Of a stretch of 9,097 nt of DNA, positions 1 to 5,555 are shown in pieces. The translations under genes were made by a program, and so were the position numbers. The stretch lies in NCBI GenBank assembly GCA_005800865.1, contig SYEI01000427.1, positions 1 to 9,097 of the forward strand. The letters run 5' to 3'. Source of the DNA: Bacteroidota bacterium (GTDB taxonomy: Bacteria > Bacteroidota > Bacteroidia > B-17B0 > Aurantibacillaceae). Position 1 is the stretch's first letter. Each line of letters starts with the position of its first letter. The notes beneath the pieces were generated by a model that saw only the letters and a list, made by a program, of their open reading frames with translations, was not told the origin of the DNA and searched no databases.

Positions 1-219
1 GGTAAATAATGTTTGGTCTAGTTTTAAAATCCAACTAATGCCTGCTAATAAAATTAATCTTAGCACTAAGGCTAAACTTAAACCAATTAACCTTGCCTTC
101 TTGCGATTTTCGGCAGGTAATTTATCGCTCAATAGGGAAATGAAAATAATATTATCAATTCCTAGGATAATCTCTAAAAAGATAAGTGTGACTAGGGAAA
201 TTAAAATTTCAGTGCTCAT
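1..219 (-). CDS. TerC family integral membrane protein (N-terminal part, cut by window edge)
   Basis: Reading the minus strand from the ATG at 219 gives 73 uninterrupted codons to base 1, with no stop inside the window. Residues 5-29 form a first membrane helix carrying the family signature FLEIILGIDN, with acidic residues E16 and D22 followed by N23. A basic loop (about residues 35-45, NRKKAR) is followed by a second hydrophobic helix at about 46-65. This is the usual start of TerC-family proteins, which sit in the inner membrane and are linked to metal-ion (in several cases manganese) export or to metalation of exported proteins. Which role applies here cannot be seen. The gene follows the DUF1801 gene after 81 bases, and its leader contains a long inverted repeat. 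The start is preceded by a run of A, as is usual in Bacteroidota. Family assignment is confident; function is inferred from the family. Confidence 0.88.
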   Translation of the reverse strand, partial: MSTEILISLVTLIFLEIILGIDNIIFISLLSDKLPAENRKKARLIGLSLALVLRLILLAGISWILKLDQTLFT

Positions 220-222
220 GTT

Positions 223-285
223 TTTTTAGTAATCCAATAAAGATGAGGATTATTTTATATAGAAGCTGAAAGAGATTACTAAAAA
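223..285 (-). promoter_or_regulatory. Inverted repeat in the leader of the TerC-family gene
   Basis: TTTTTAGTAATC at 223-234 is the exact reverse complement of GATTACTAAAAA at 274-285, giving 12-bp perfect arms around a 39-nt spacer. The spacer may contain a small inner pairing (AATAA at 236-240 with TTATT at 250-254). In the transcript the second arm ends 3 nt before the TerC ATG, so pairing would cover the A-rich initiation region. It could be an RNA switch or a DNA operator. The T-run and arm spacing do not look like a terminator for the upstream DUF1801 gene. The repeat itself is certain; its role is inference. Confidence 0.45.
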
Positions 286-300
286 TAGTTAATAATTAAA

Positions 301-663
301 CTACTTTAAAGATGATTTTTTTAAATTCTCTTTTACTCTAAACTTTACTATTTTTTTTATCAATGATACTGGCAATCGTTTATCCAGCGGAAATTGTATT
401 GACCCTTTTCCTTGCTTATAAGCTGATAATTCTTTTCGAAATGCTTCATTACCTGATGGTAAAGCATAAAAGCCGATATGATTTTTAAATGCGGCAAAAT
501 AAACTAACATGCCATGATATTTGAAAGCTGGCATTCCATAACTAATGACTTCTTCGGCATTTGGCGCTGTGATCTTTACCGCTTGGCGTATTTGTTCTAA
601 GCGTTCTCTTACTTCTGCTGCTTGTTCCGCTATGTAACTATCAATATCCGTAAAGGTTTTCAT
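301..663 (-). CDS. DUF1801 / YdhG-like domain protein
   Basis: This 120-residue protein has the length and motifs of the DUF1801 (YdhG/YjbR-like fold) family. After an N-terminal helix it shows SYGMPAFK at 41-48, FAAFKNHIGFY at 56-66 and GKGSIQFPL at 85-93, followed by a basic C-terminus with many lysines. Some members are described as frataxin-like iron chaperones, but most have no proven function and I would not claim iron binding here. No signal peptide or membrane helix is visible, so it should be cytosolic. Its ATG lies one base after the TGA of the SRPBCC gene (TGAAATG), so the two are almost certainly translated from one message and probably coupled. DUF1801 and AHSA1-type SRPBCC genes are often neighbours in Bacteroidota, which supports the pairing. 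Family assignment is secure. Confidence 0.88.
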   Translation of the reverse strand: MKTFTDIDSYIAEQAAEVRERLEQIRQAVKITAPNAEEVISYGMPAFKYHGMLVYFAAFKNHIGFYALPSGNEAFRKELSAYKQGKGSIQFPLDKRLPVSLIKKIVKFRVKENLKKSSLK

Positions 664-664
664 T

Positions 665-1081
665 TCACTTACTCTGGGCGTATTTTTTAAAGTTATTTAA
701 AATCATTTGCCAACCTTCCTGTTGCATTTCAACTGGGTTTTCGTTTTCTGCTTCAAATTCTTCAACCACTTTTACACCACCTTCAACTAAAGAAAAATAA
801 GTATCCCATTTTCTATCATCGCCTAAGGTAATTCCAACTTTTTCGTTTGGTTTAATATCGTTGTAAATGCCCCAAAAGTCAAAACCAAAGCTTCCATCTT
901 TGGCTTCCATTCTTGTGTTTAATTTTCCTCCGATTTTAAAATCAGAAGTTGAATTTGGCGCATGCCAATCATCTGATGCAAAACACCATTGTGTAATATG
1001 TTCTGGTTTTGTCCACATTTCCCAAACTTGGTCAATTGGTTTGTTTACGATGGTTTCTATTTTAATTACTGGTTTGCTCAT
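665..1081 (-). CDS. SRPBCC (AHSA1-type START-like) domain protein
   Basis: This 138-residue cytosolic protein belongs to the AHSA1-like group of the SRPBCC/Bet v1 ligand-binding fold. Family marks are the N-terminal strand and helix (IETIVNKPIDQVWEMWTKPE, about 8-27) with WEMWTKPEHITQW at 20-32, the central Y..I.PNEKV stretch at 73-82, and the C-terminal helix QEGWQMILNNFKKY at 121-134. The fold makes a deep hydrophobic cavity that usually holds a small lipophilic ligand; the ligand here is unknown, and Hsp90 activation should not be assumed in bacteria. It is the first gene of a two-gene unit with the DUF1801 gene. A strong hairpin ends 15 nt before its ATG, so its own promoter must lie further upstream, near or in the end of the preceding gene, or it is expressed by read-through. 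Confidence 0.88.
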   Translation of the reverse strand: MSKPVIKIETIVNKPIDQVWEMWTKPEHITQWCFASDDWHAPNSTSDFKIGGKLNTRMEAKDGSFGFDFWGIYNDIKPNEKVGITLGDDRKWDTYFSLVEGGVKVVEEFEAENENPVEMQQEGWQMILNNFKKYAQSK

Positions 1082-1096
1082 GTTATAATTTTTTTA

Positions 1097-1135
1097 AAAC
1101 CCCAACGGATAGATTATTTCTATCCGTTGGGGTTT
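1097..1135 (-). terminator. Perfect 17-bp hairpin, probable terminator or attenuator
   Basis: Bases 1097-1113 (AAACCCCAACGGATAGA) and 1119-1135 are exact reverse complements around a 5-nt loop. On the minus strand it starts 33 nt after the stop codon of the membrane-protein gene and is followed by a short T-run: four T including the last bases of the arm, then A-rich sequence. This fits an intrinsic terminator for that gene, although the T-tract is short. It also sits 15 nt before the ATG of the SRPBCC gene, so partial read-through could set that gene's level. Confidence 0.65.
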
Positions 1136-1168
1136 ATGTGTTATAGAAAAATTTATTCAATAGTTTTG

Positions 1169-1702
1169 TTAAGCTACTCTAAAAGAAATTTTATATCCTT
1201 GGTAAACTGCTAAGCCGTAAAATAAAATATCTAATGGACTAAACGCTTCCATCATTACACTTGGAACCATACCAAAATCAATCAGCGAAAAGGTGTCAAA
1301 GTATCCACTATTATTCTCTTTTGCTACAAAGCCAACTAGGCTAAAAAAGTTACCTAACACACAACCAAAAAGTGCAAGAACACCACCAATAATACCAAAA
1401 ATTTGATCAACACCTTTGCCCAACATTCTATTTGCAAAGCCAACAATAAACCCTACTGCAATGGCCATGTATCCAATTTGATACTCAGTAGCTACTGTAA
1501 TTGTTGCCCAAAGAACCGCACCAATTACTGCTGCACCAAATGCACCCAAAATACCCAATGGCAAATTTTGTTCTGTTCTAAATTGTTCTAATTGTTGTTC
1601 CACGTCAATTAAATCAACTGGAGTCATTTGTGGTTGCTCATTGTTTTCAACTGCTACTGCAGGAGTAGTTTCTTGATTGTTTTGGTTGTCTTGGTTTTCC
1701 AT
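1169..1702 (-). CDS. Small multi-pass membrane protein of unknown function
   Basis: I do not recognise a named family. From the ATG at 1702 the protein has 177 residues. A polar, Asn/Gln/Glu-rich N-terminal tail (1-47) with an amphipathic segment (VDLIDVEQQLEQFRTEQ, about 29-45) is followed by hydrophobic helices at about 48-70, 75-93, 101-127 and 156-172. The helices are rich in glycine and alanine, including GAFGAAVIGAVLW and AIAVGFIVGFANRMLGKG, a pattern common in uncharacterised bacterial inner-membrane proteins. The reading frame extends to an ATG at 1747, but the extra residues (MYTTYKLLFSKKLTL) would lie over the candidate promoter and dyad, so 1702 is preferred. The gene has its own candidate promoter and is followed by a hairpin terminator, so it may be a single-gene unit. 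Role unknown. Confidence 0.72.
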   Translation of the reverse strand: MENQDNQNNQETTPAVAVENNEQPQMTPVDLIDVEQQLEQFRTEQNLPLGILGAFGAAVIGAVLWATITVATEYQIGYMAIAVGFIVGFANRMLGKGVDQIFGIIGGVLALFGCVLGNFFSLVGFVAKENNSGYFDTFSLIDFGMVPSVMMEAFSPLDILFYGLAVYQGYKISFRVA

Positions 1703-1734
1703 AAGGGTTAGTTTTTTTGAAAACAATAATTTAT

Positions 1735-1758
1735 AAGTTGTATACAATATACAAACTT
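1735..1758. promoter_or_regulatory. Imperfect dyad, candidate operator before the membrane-protein gene
   Basis: AAGTTGTATA at 1735-1744 pairs with TATACAAACTT at 1748-1758 across a 3-base centre, with one extra A in the second half. Inside it TTGTATACAA (1738-1747) is a perfect 10-bp palindrome. It overlaps the candidate -7 element of the gene starting at 1702, the position expected for a repressor site. The role is inferred from symmetry and location only. Confidence 0.35.
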
Positions 1759-1774
1759 GCTTTTTATTTCCAAA
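1744..1774 (-). promoter_or_regulatory. Candidate Bacteroidota-type promoter for the membrane-protein gene
   Basis: On the minus strand TTTG (1774-1771) is followed after 19 nt by TATATTGT (1751-1744). This resembles the Bacteroidota primary sigma-factor pattern, TTTG near -33 and TAnnTTTG near -7, matching the second element at 6 of 8 bases. Transcription would start near 1737, giving a leader of roughly 35 nt before the ATG at 1702. That supports the shorter start and argues against the ATG at 1747. Confidence 0.35.
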
Positions 1775-1799
1775 TTTTAAGAATGAAATCTTATGGAGT

Positions 1800-2522
1800 T
1801 TATTTCTTCAACCATTGCAGCATATCTGCAAACATAGCGGGACTAATCGTATGAGCTTCTGGATATTCTTTAAATAAAGGTGTAATGCCTATAGTTTTTA
1901 AATACGCTACAGAGGCACGCGCTTCGCTTACAGGAATGATATTATCATTTGTGCCGTGAGAGACAAATACGTTTAAGTTTTTAATTTTTTCTTTTGAAGC
2001 AATGAGAGGTTTCACTTCTTCTAATAATCGTCCGCTCATTACCGCGATACCTTTAATTTTTTCGGGAACAGTTAATCCAATGCTATATGCCATAATGGAA
2101 CCTTGACTAAAGCCACATAAGTAAATTCGTTTCTCATTAAAAGTATGTTTTGTTTTCAATTGATTCATAAATTGAATAATCATTAAACGGCTTGCTTCGG
2201 CTTCAATAGCGTTGCCAATGCGTTTTCCGTTTTCAAACGTTAAGTGATACCATGCATAACTATCAGTGCCAATGGTAATAGGCGCACGTAAAGAAATCAC
2301 TAAAAAACTATCAGGCAGTTGCGGCGCAAAAGAAAATAAATCTTTTTCATTACTACCAACACCGTGCATTAAAATAATGACTGGCGGATTAGCTGATTTT
2401 ATTTTCGGTTCTTTAAAAATATAATATAAACTTGGTGCACTTGGCTTTGTCTTGCTTTGAGAAATACTATTGACAGTTACACTGAATAATAATATCGTTA
2501 CTATATATAATTTCTTCATCAT
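1800..2522 (-). CDS. Alpha/beta hydrolase, carboxylesterase/phospholipase (Abhydrolase_2) type, with signal peptide
   Basis: The protein is 240 residues from the ATG at 2522. A cleavable signal is likely (MMKKLYIVTILLFSV then a cut near NSIS|Q), placing the enzyme in the periplasm or outside. The mature part shows the oxyanion-loop motif LMHGVGSNE (about 51-59), nucleophile elbow GFSQGS with Ser139, acid Asp193 in HGTNDNIIP and His224 in EAHTIS: a complete serine-hydrolase triad in family order. Substrate is unknown; members cleave small esters, lysophospholipids or thioesters. An in-frame ATG at 2546 lies within a repeat-like element and would put eight extra, partly charged residues (MRLIKNDF) before the signal peptide, so it is unlikely to be the start. 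ATG at 2519 is equally possible as a start. The gene follows the dioxygenase gene by 47 nt on the same strand, so they are probably co-transcribed. Confidence 0.85.
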   Translation of the reverse strand: MMKKLYIVTILLFSVTVNSISQSKTKPSAPSLYYIFKEPKIKSANPPVIILMHGVGSNEKDLFSFAPQLPDSFLVISLRAPITIGTDSYAWYHLTFENGKRIGNAIEAEASRLMIIQFMNQLKTKHTFNEKRIYLCGFSQGSIMAYSIGLTVPEKIKGIAVMSGRLLEEVKPLIASKEKIKNLNVFVSHGTNDNIIPVSEARASVAYLKTIGITPLFKEYPEAHTISPAMFADMLQWLKK

Positions 2523-2544
2523 AAAATCATTTTTAATCAGTCTC

Positions 2545-2562
2545 ATCTGTGTTATCTGCGTT
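2545..2562. repeat. Short tandem 9-base repeat of interspersed type between ygiD and the esterase gene
   Basis: ATCTGTGTT at 2545-2553 is followed directly by ATCTGCGTT at 2554-2562, with TTTTTAATCAG nearby at 2530-2540. Similar stretches alternating ATCTGTGT and ATCTGCGT occur between genes in many Bacteroidota genomes; that is from memory, not checked here. The first in-frame ATG of the esterase reading frame falls inside it, which argues for the later start. Confidence 0.4.
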
Positions 2563-2569
2563 CCATTTT

Positions 2570-3454
2570 TTACGCCTTATCAATTTTCAAAGAAGTCATT
2601 GAAAAAGAACCTCCCACAACCGCATCATTAAAGTACGATACTTTTTCGTTTTTACCACGTAATGCAATACTATAAATCATTGGTAAATAATGATCTGGTG
2701 TTGGCGATGATAATTGCAAGGCTTTGCTATAGGTTTTATAATTCACCAAGGACTTTATGTCATTTTCTAAAATTAATTTCTTAAAACTTTCGTTAGCTTC
2801 CAATGCCCAATCGTGGCCAAAGTGCGCATTAAAATCTCCAGTAAATCTAGCGAACTGAAAATTATGTACCATATTTCCACTGCCAATAATTAAGACTCCT
2901 TTTTTTCTTAAACCTGCTAATTGCTTTGCTAAATCGTAATGATATTGAGTGTCTTTGGTATAATCTAAACTTAATTGAATAACAGGAATACTTGCATCTG
3001 GAAACATTGGTCTTACAACGCTCCAAGTTCCATGATCTAATCCCCAATCTTCATTTAAGCCAACCGTTGTTGATGTAAGTAATGCTTTTGTTTCGTTAGC
3101 TAACCATTTGCTGCCAGGTGCTGGATATTGCACGTCAAATAAGGCTTGCGGGAAACCGCCAAAATCATGAATAGTTTGTGGTTTTTCCATGGCCGTTACA
3201 AACGTACCCTTTGTTTCCCAGTGAGCCGAAATACATAAAATGGCTTTTGGTTTTGGAAGAGTTTTTGCCATGGCTTTCCAGCCTCTCGAGAACTCATTAT
3301 CTTCAATGCCATTCATAGGCGAACCATGGCCTATAAATAAAACAGGCATTAATTCATCTTGTTCGGGTAAGTTATTGGCAAACGATTTTAAATCTCCTAA
3401 TGTTGTCATAGCGGCTAGTCCTAATACTGATTTTATAAACTCCTTACGTTGCAT
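2570..3454 (-). CDS. ygiD: Extradiol ring-cleavage dioxygenase, YgiD/LigB type (4,5-DOPA dioxygenase-like), with N-terminal extension
   Basis: The protein has 294 residues. From about residue 36 it follows the YgiD family of class III (LigB-type) extradiol dioxygenases, which open catechol-like rings such as DOPA using a mononuclear metal. Candidate metal and active-site residues are H43 in IGHGSP, H78 in ISAHWE, H198 in GNMVHNFQ and H255 in PDHYLP, with H141 in LDHGTW also conserved-looking. Family members normally start near the MPVLFIGHGSP segment. Here about 35 residues precede it, including a basic start and a hydrophobic stretch (RKEFIKSVLGLAAM) that resembles a Tat-like export signal without a true twin arginine. 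The ATG at 3454 is the only one that includes this segment. It probably forms a two-gene unit with the downstream esterase. The native substrate cannot be told from sequence. Confidence 0.88.
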   Translation of the reverse strand: MQRKEFIKSVLGLAAMTTLGDLKSFANNLPEQDELMPVLFIGHGSPMNGIEDNEFSRGWKAMAKTLPKPKAILCISAHWETKGTFVTAMEKPQTIHDFGGFPQALFDVQYPAPGSKWLANETKALLTSTTVGLNEDWGLDHGTWSVVRPMFPDASIPVIQLSLDYTKDTQYHYDLAKQLAGLRKKGVLIIGSGNMVHNFQFARFTGDFNAHFGHDWALEANESFKKLILENDIKSLVNYKTYSKALQLSSPTPDHYLPMIYSIALRGKNEKVSYFNDAVVGGSFSMTSLKIDKA

Positions 3455-3525
3455 GGTATAAATTTACTAAGTAAAGTTCGTCAATATTTGCATATGTGTT
3501 CTTGACCTATGATAAGATTTTTTTT

Positions 3526-3570
3526 AAACACATAGTCACATAGTTATAGATACGAAGTGATTATGTGTTT
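3526..3570. repeat. ACACATAG-type inverted repeat after the VOC gene, possible terminator
   Basis: AAACACATAGTCAC at 3526-3539 pairs with GTGATTATGTGTTT at 3557-3570 (14 bp with one G-T pair) around a 17-nt loop. A second CACATAG-like unit lies at 3537-3543. It starts directly after the stop codon of the VOC gene on the minus strand, so it would form in the 3' end of the long operon transcript. The T-run after it on that strand is only three bases, so termination is uncertain. Similar ACACATAG-rich elements recur in Bacteroidota genomes (recalled, not checked). Confidence 0.45.
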
Positions 3571-3966
3571 TTAAATTGTACGAGGTTCAATCAAATCCCA
3601 CAAATTCCCATACAAATCAGCGAATACTAGTACCTTACCATGTGGCTGATTTTCTAATTCACGAACAATGGTTACTTTTTTATCGAGTAAGTTTTTATAA
3701 TCTCTTTCTATATCATCGGTAAATAAAAACAAAAACACGCGTCCGCCTGTTTGGTTACCAACTCTACTTTTTTGTTCTTCATTACTGGCTTGTGCTAATA
3801 ATAGAGTCGTTCCTGTGCTCCCTGGTGGCGCCACCATAATCCAACGTTTGGTTGCACTCATCACTTTATCTTCTACTAAAGTAAAATGTAAAATTTCGGT
3901 ATAAAACTGAATAGCTTCATCGTAATCGTTTACGACTAGGGCTATATGAGCGAGGGATTGGTTCAT
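3571..3966 (-). CDS. VOC family (glyoxalase/bleomycin-resistance fold) protein
   Basis: This 131-residue cytosolic protein has the paired beta-alpha-beta-beta-beta modules of the vicinal oxygen chelate fold. The first module starts with LAHIALVVNDYDEAIQFY (5-22), where H7 is the usual first metal ligand. The second ends with VFADLYGNLWDLIEP (114-128), where E127 is the usual last ligand. At the start of the second module, where many members have His, this protein reads GGRVFLFLFTDD (74-85), so the metal site may be incomplete. Members include glyoxalases, dioxygenases, epimerases and antibiotic-binding proteins; this looks like the large uncharacterised glyoxalase-like group and no substrate can be given. 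It is the last gene of the long minus-strand unit, 25 nt after the endonuclease-like gene, and a hairpin follows its stop. Confidence 0.86.
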   Translation of the reverse strand: MNQSLAHIALVVNDYDEAIQFYTEILHFTLVEDKVMSATKRWIMVAPPGSTGTTLLLAQASNEEQKSRVGNQTGGRVFLFLFTDDIERDYKNLLDKKVTIVRELENQPHGKVLVFADLYGNLWDLIEPRTI

Positions 3967-3991
3967 GATTTGTTTTTTCGATGTTGATTAT

Positions 3992-4708
3992 TTAAAAATT
4001 TTCGAAAGAAATTATTAGCGGAGAGTGATCGCTGTATTGAGTCCAATCTTCATACTTACCAATTTCAACATTTCTAATTCTGTTTTGAATATCCTTAGAG
4101 GCAAAGCAGTAATCAATATGGTAGGGTTTAAATATTTTTTTTTGAAGGAAAAAGGTTGGATGTTGTTCTTGACCTTGTTCTATTTTAAAATGTTTGTGAT
4201 AAACACTATTAATGTTTTGACTATTTAATTTATCTACAACATCTGTATGATTGCCAACTCTGTCTTTATAGTCCCATATTTTATTACTATTAAAATCGCC
4301 AATTAAAATGGTTGAATCACCGAATAGCTTTTCGTAATAATTTATGGCTAGCCAAATTTGACCAATGTATCTTGCTTCTCTGTTTATTTTATTATTCATT
4401 GCCCATATTGCTAAGAGAATAAAACTATTAGAATTATTTGATACTTTAAGTGGGATAACATAACGAAATTCAGGGTTAAATTCGGTCATTAATTCGAATT
4501 TATAATCTGAGTAAGAAAAAACACCAATCCCTTTATTTAGATTGTCGCCATGCCAAAAGGAATCAGTTGGTTTTTTTATTAGCGAATCAAATTTTAATTT
4601 ATCAGGATGTTCACATTCCTGAATTATTAAAATATCTGGTTGAAGTTTTAATATTAAGTCTGCTTTTTTTCTAAATGCACCTTGGCAATTCCATGTAATT
4701 AATCTCAT
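3992..4708 (-). CDS. Endonuclease/exonuclease/phosphatase (EEP) family protein
   Basis: The protein has 238 residues and the full motif set of the EEP superfamily (DNase I, exonuclease III, phosphoesterases): N7 in TWNCQG, metal-binding E31 in QECE, D138 and N140 in GDFNS, D199 in HIDYCFAS, and catalytic D227-H228 in YSDHSPL. All active-site positions are present, so it should be an active metal-dependent phosphodiesterase or phosphatase. Whether it acts on DNA, RNA, nucleotides or lipids is not visible. It lacks a signal peptide and is likely cytosolic. Hand count gives about 29% GC, against about 39% in sampled lines of the dehydrogenase gene, although the plus-strand gene at the right end is also AT-rich, so transfer is not shown. 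It lies 53 nt after the RidA gene and 25 nt before the VOC gene on the same strand. Confidence 0.86.
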   Translation of the reverse strand: MRLITWNCQGAFRKKADLILKLQPDILIIQECEHPDKLKFDSLIKKPTDSFWHGDNLNKGIGVFSYSDYKFELMTEFNPEFRYVIPLKVSNNSNSFILLAIWAMNNKINREARYIGQIWLAINYYEKLFGDSTILIGDFNSNKIWDYKDRVGNHTDVVDKLNSQNINSVYHKHFKIEQGQEQHPTFFLQKKIFKPYHIDYCFASKDIQNRIRNVEIGKYEDWTQYSDHSPLIISFENF

Positions 4709-4761
4709 TATTTTTTTTGATTATTAGTATGGTTGCTCAAGTAAAATTAACTAAATCATTC

Positions 4762-5184
4762 TTAATCAATCGTCGCAATTACCTTCAACTCAATCCCAAT
4801 AGGAGTAGGCAAACAATTAATTTCTATAGTAGTTCGGCAAGGAGGGTTTTCTTTAAAGTACTCAGCCCAAAGTGCATTATAAATCTTAAAATCGTCCTTC
4901 ATGTTGGTTAGAAACACTTGCACGTCCACAATTTTATCCCAGCTGCTACCAGAGTCTTCTAGAATATATTTAATGTTACGGAAGACAGAGTGGCATTGTG
5001 CCGCAATGTCATAAGACGTAATGTTTCCATGTTCATCTAATTCTACTCCTGGTATTTTTTTAGTACCACGCTCACGCGGACCAACGCCGCTTAAAAATAA
5101 TAAATTACCAACACGGCGTGCGTGTGGGTATAATCCTACTGGCTCTGGTGCTTTTGATGATTCGATTGAATTTTCTGTGCTCAT
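4762..5184 (-). CDS. RidA family protein, 2-aminomuconate deaminase type
   Basis: The 140-residue protein has the RidA (YjgF/YER057c/UK114) chorismate-mutase-like fold, normally a trimer with active sites between subunits. Key residues align with canonical RidA: Y19 near the N-terminus, R117 in CRTTIEI, and E132, 15 residues after R117 as in E. coli RidA. It differs from housekeeping RidA in LFLSGVGPRERG (29-40) and in the added loop IPGVELDEHGNI (44-55). I recall these from 2-aminomuconate deaminases (AmnD/NbaF), which release ammonia from 2-aminomuconate in 3-hydroxyanthranilate/2-aminophenol breakdown. The same operon encodes a matching aminomuconate-semialdehyde dehydrogenase-like enzyme, which strengthens this call. 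A general enamine/imine deaminase remains possible. It starts 28 nt after the lipoprotein stop. Family is certain; the specific reaction is likely. Confidence 0.88.
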   Translation of the reverse strand: MSTENSIESSKAPEPVGLYPHARRVGNLLFLSGVGPRERGTKKIPGVELDEHGNITSYDIAAQCHSVFRNIKYILEDSGSSWDKIVDVQVFLTNMKDDFKIYNALWAEYFKENPPCRTTIEINCLPTPIGIELKVIATID

Positions 5185-5212
5185 AATATGTAAGTTTTGA
5201 ATTTATAGTAGT

Positions 5213-5554
5213 TTATAGTGTTACAGGAATGGTAATGCTTTTATCAGTCAATCCCACATTATCAAATTGTGCTATTTTTTTTGTTCCGCTGTGTACCGTT
5301 ATCCAACGTGTTCTGGATTTACTTGCACGTTTTTGATCTATCTTAAACGTACCGTCTTGCAAGGTGTACATTTGCCCAATGATAATTTCTGTGCAATCAT
5401 CTCCGTTCTCTTTACATTGCACATAGCTTATCAATACACTAGGCACTGGGGCACCAGTTGTTGCATTAACAACAGTTCCAGCAATACTCGTTTTTTTACT
5501 GTCGCAAGCCAATAATGTTATTGCAGTTAGTAGTATAAGAAATATTTTGTTCAT
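5213..5554 (-). CDS. Small lipoprotein with a carboxypeptidase-regulatory-like (beta-sandwich) domain
   Basis: From the ATG at 5554 this is a 113-residue precursor. It has a lipoprotein signal: MNKIFLILLTAITLLAC with lipobox LLAC and lipidated Cys17, followed by DSKK. The rest, from SIAGTVVNATTGAPVPSVLI (23-42) through LQDGTFKID (65-73), looks like one small beta-sandwich of the carboxypeptidase-regulatory-like type common at the start of Bacteroidota outer-membrane proteins. Two cysteines (47 and 54) flank a short acidic loop (CKENGDDC) and may form a disulfide. The frame is open upstream to 5620 inside thiL, but that extension has no signal peptide at its start and overlaps thiL, so it is rejected. 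The start lies one base after the thiL stop (TAAAATG), suggesting coupled translation. Function is unknown; an envelope location is well supported. Confidence 0.8.
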   Translation of the reverse strand: MNKIFLILLTAITLLACDSKKTSIAGTVVNATTGAPVPSVLISYVQCKENGDDCTEIIIGQMYTLQDGTFKIDQKRASKSRTRWITVHSGTKKIAQFDNVGLTDKSITIPVTL

Positions 5555-5555
5555 T

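Noticed and set aside
38..229. Plus-strand open frame at the left edge
   Set aside because: It is the complement of the TerC-family gene, whose minus-strand translation has a clear family signature.
223..300. yybP-ykoY manganese riboswitch before the TerC-family gene
   Set aside because: I looked for its conserved purine-rich and ACGGC-like loop motifs on the minus strand and found none; the leader is too short and AT-rich.
1703..1747. Longer start for the membrane protein at 1747
   Set aside because: It would overlap the candidate promoter and dyad, and adds a segment unlike the polar N-terminal tail.
3455..3480. Promoter for the dioxygenase gene at TAAATTTA (3459-3466)
   Set aside because: The box lies only 4 nt before the ATG and no TTTG element is found at the right distance upstream.
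3992..4708. Recent horizontal acquisition of the endonuclease-like gene
   Set aside because: Its GC (about 29%) is below the dehydrogenase gene, but the plus-strand gene at the right end is similarly AT-rich and there are no mobile-element marks.
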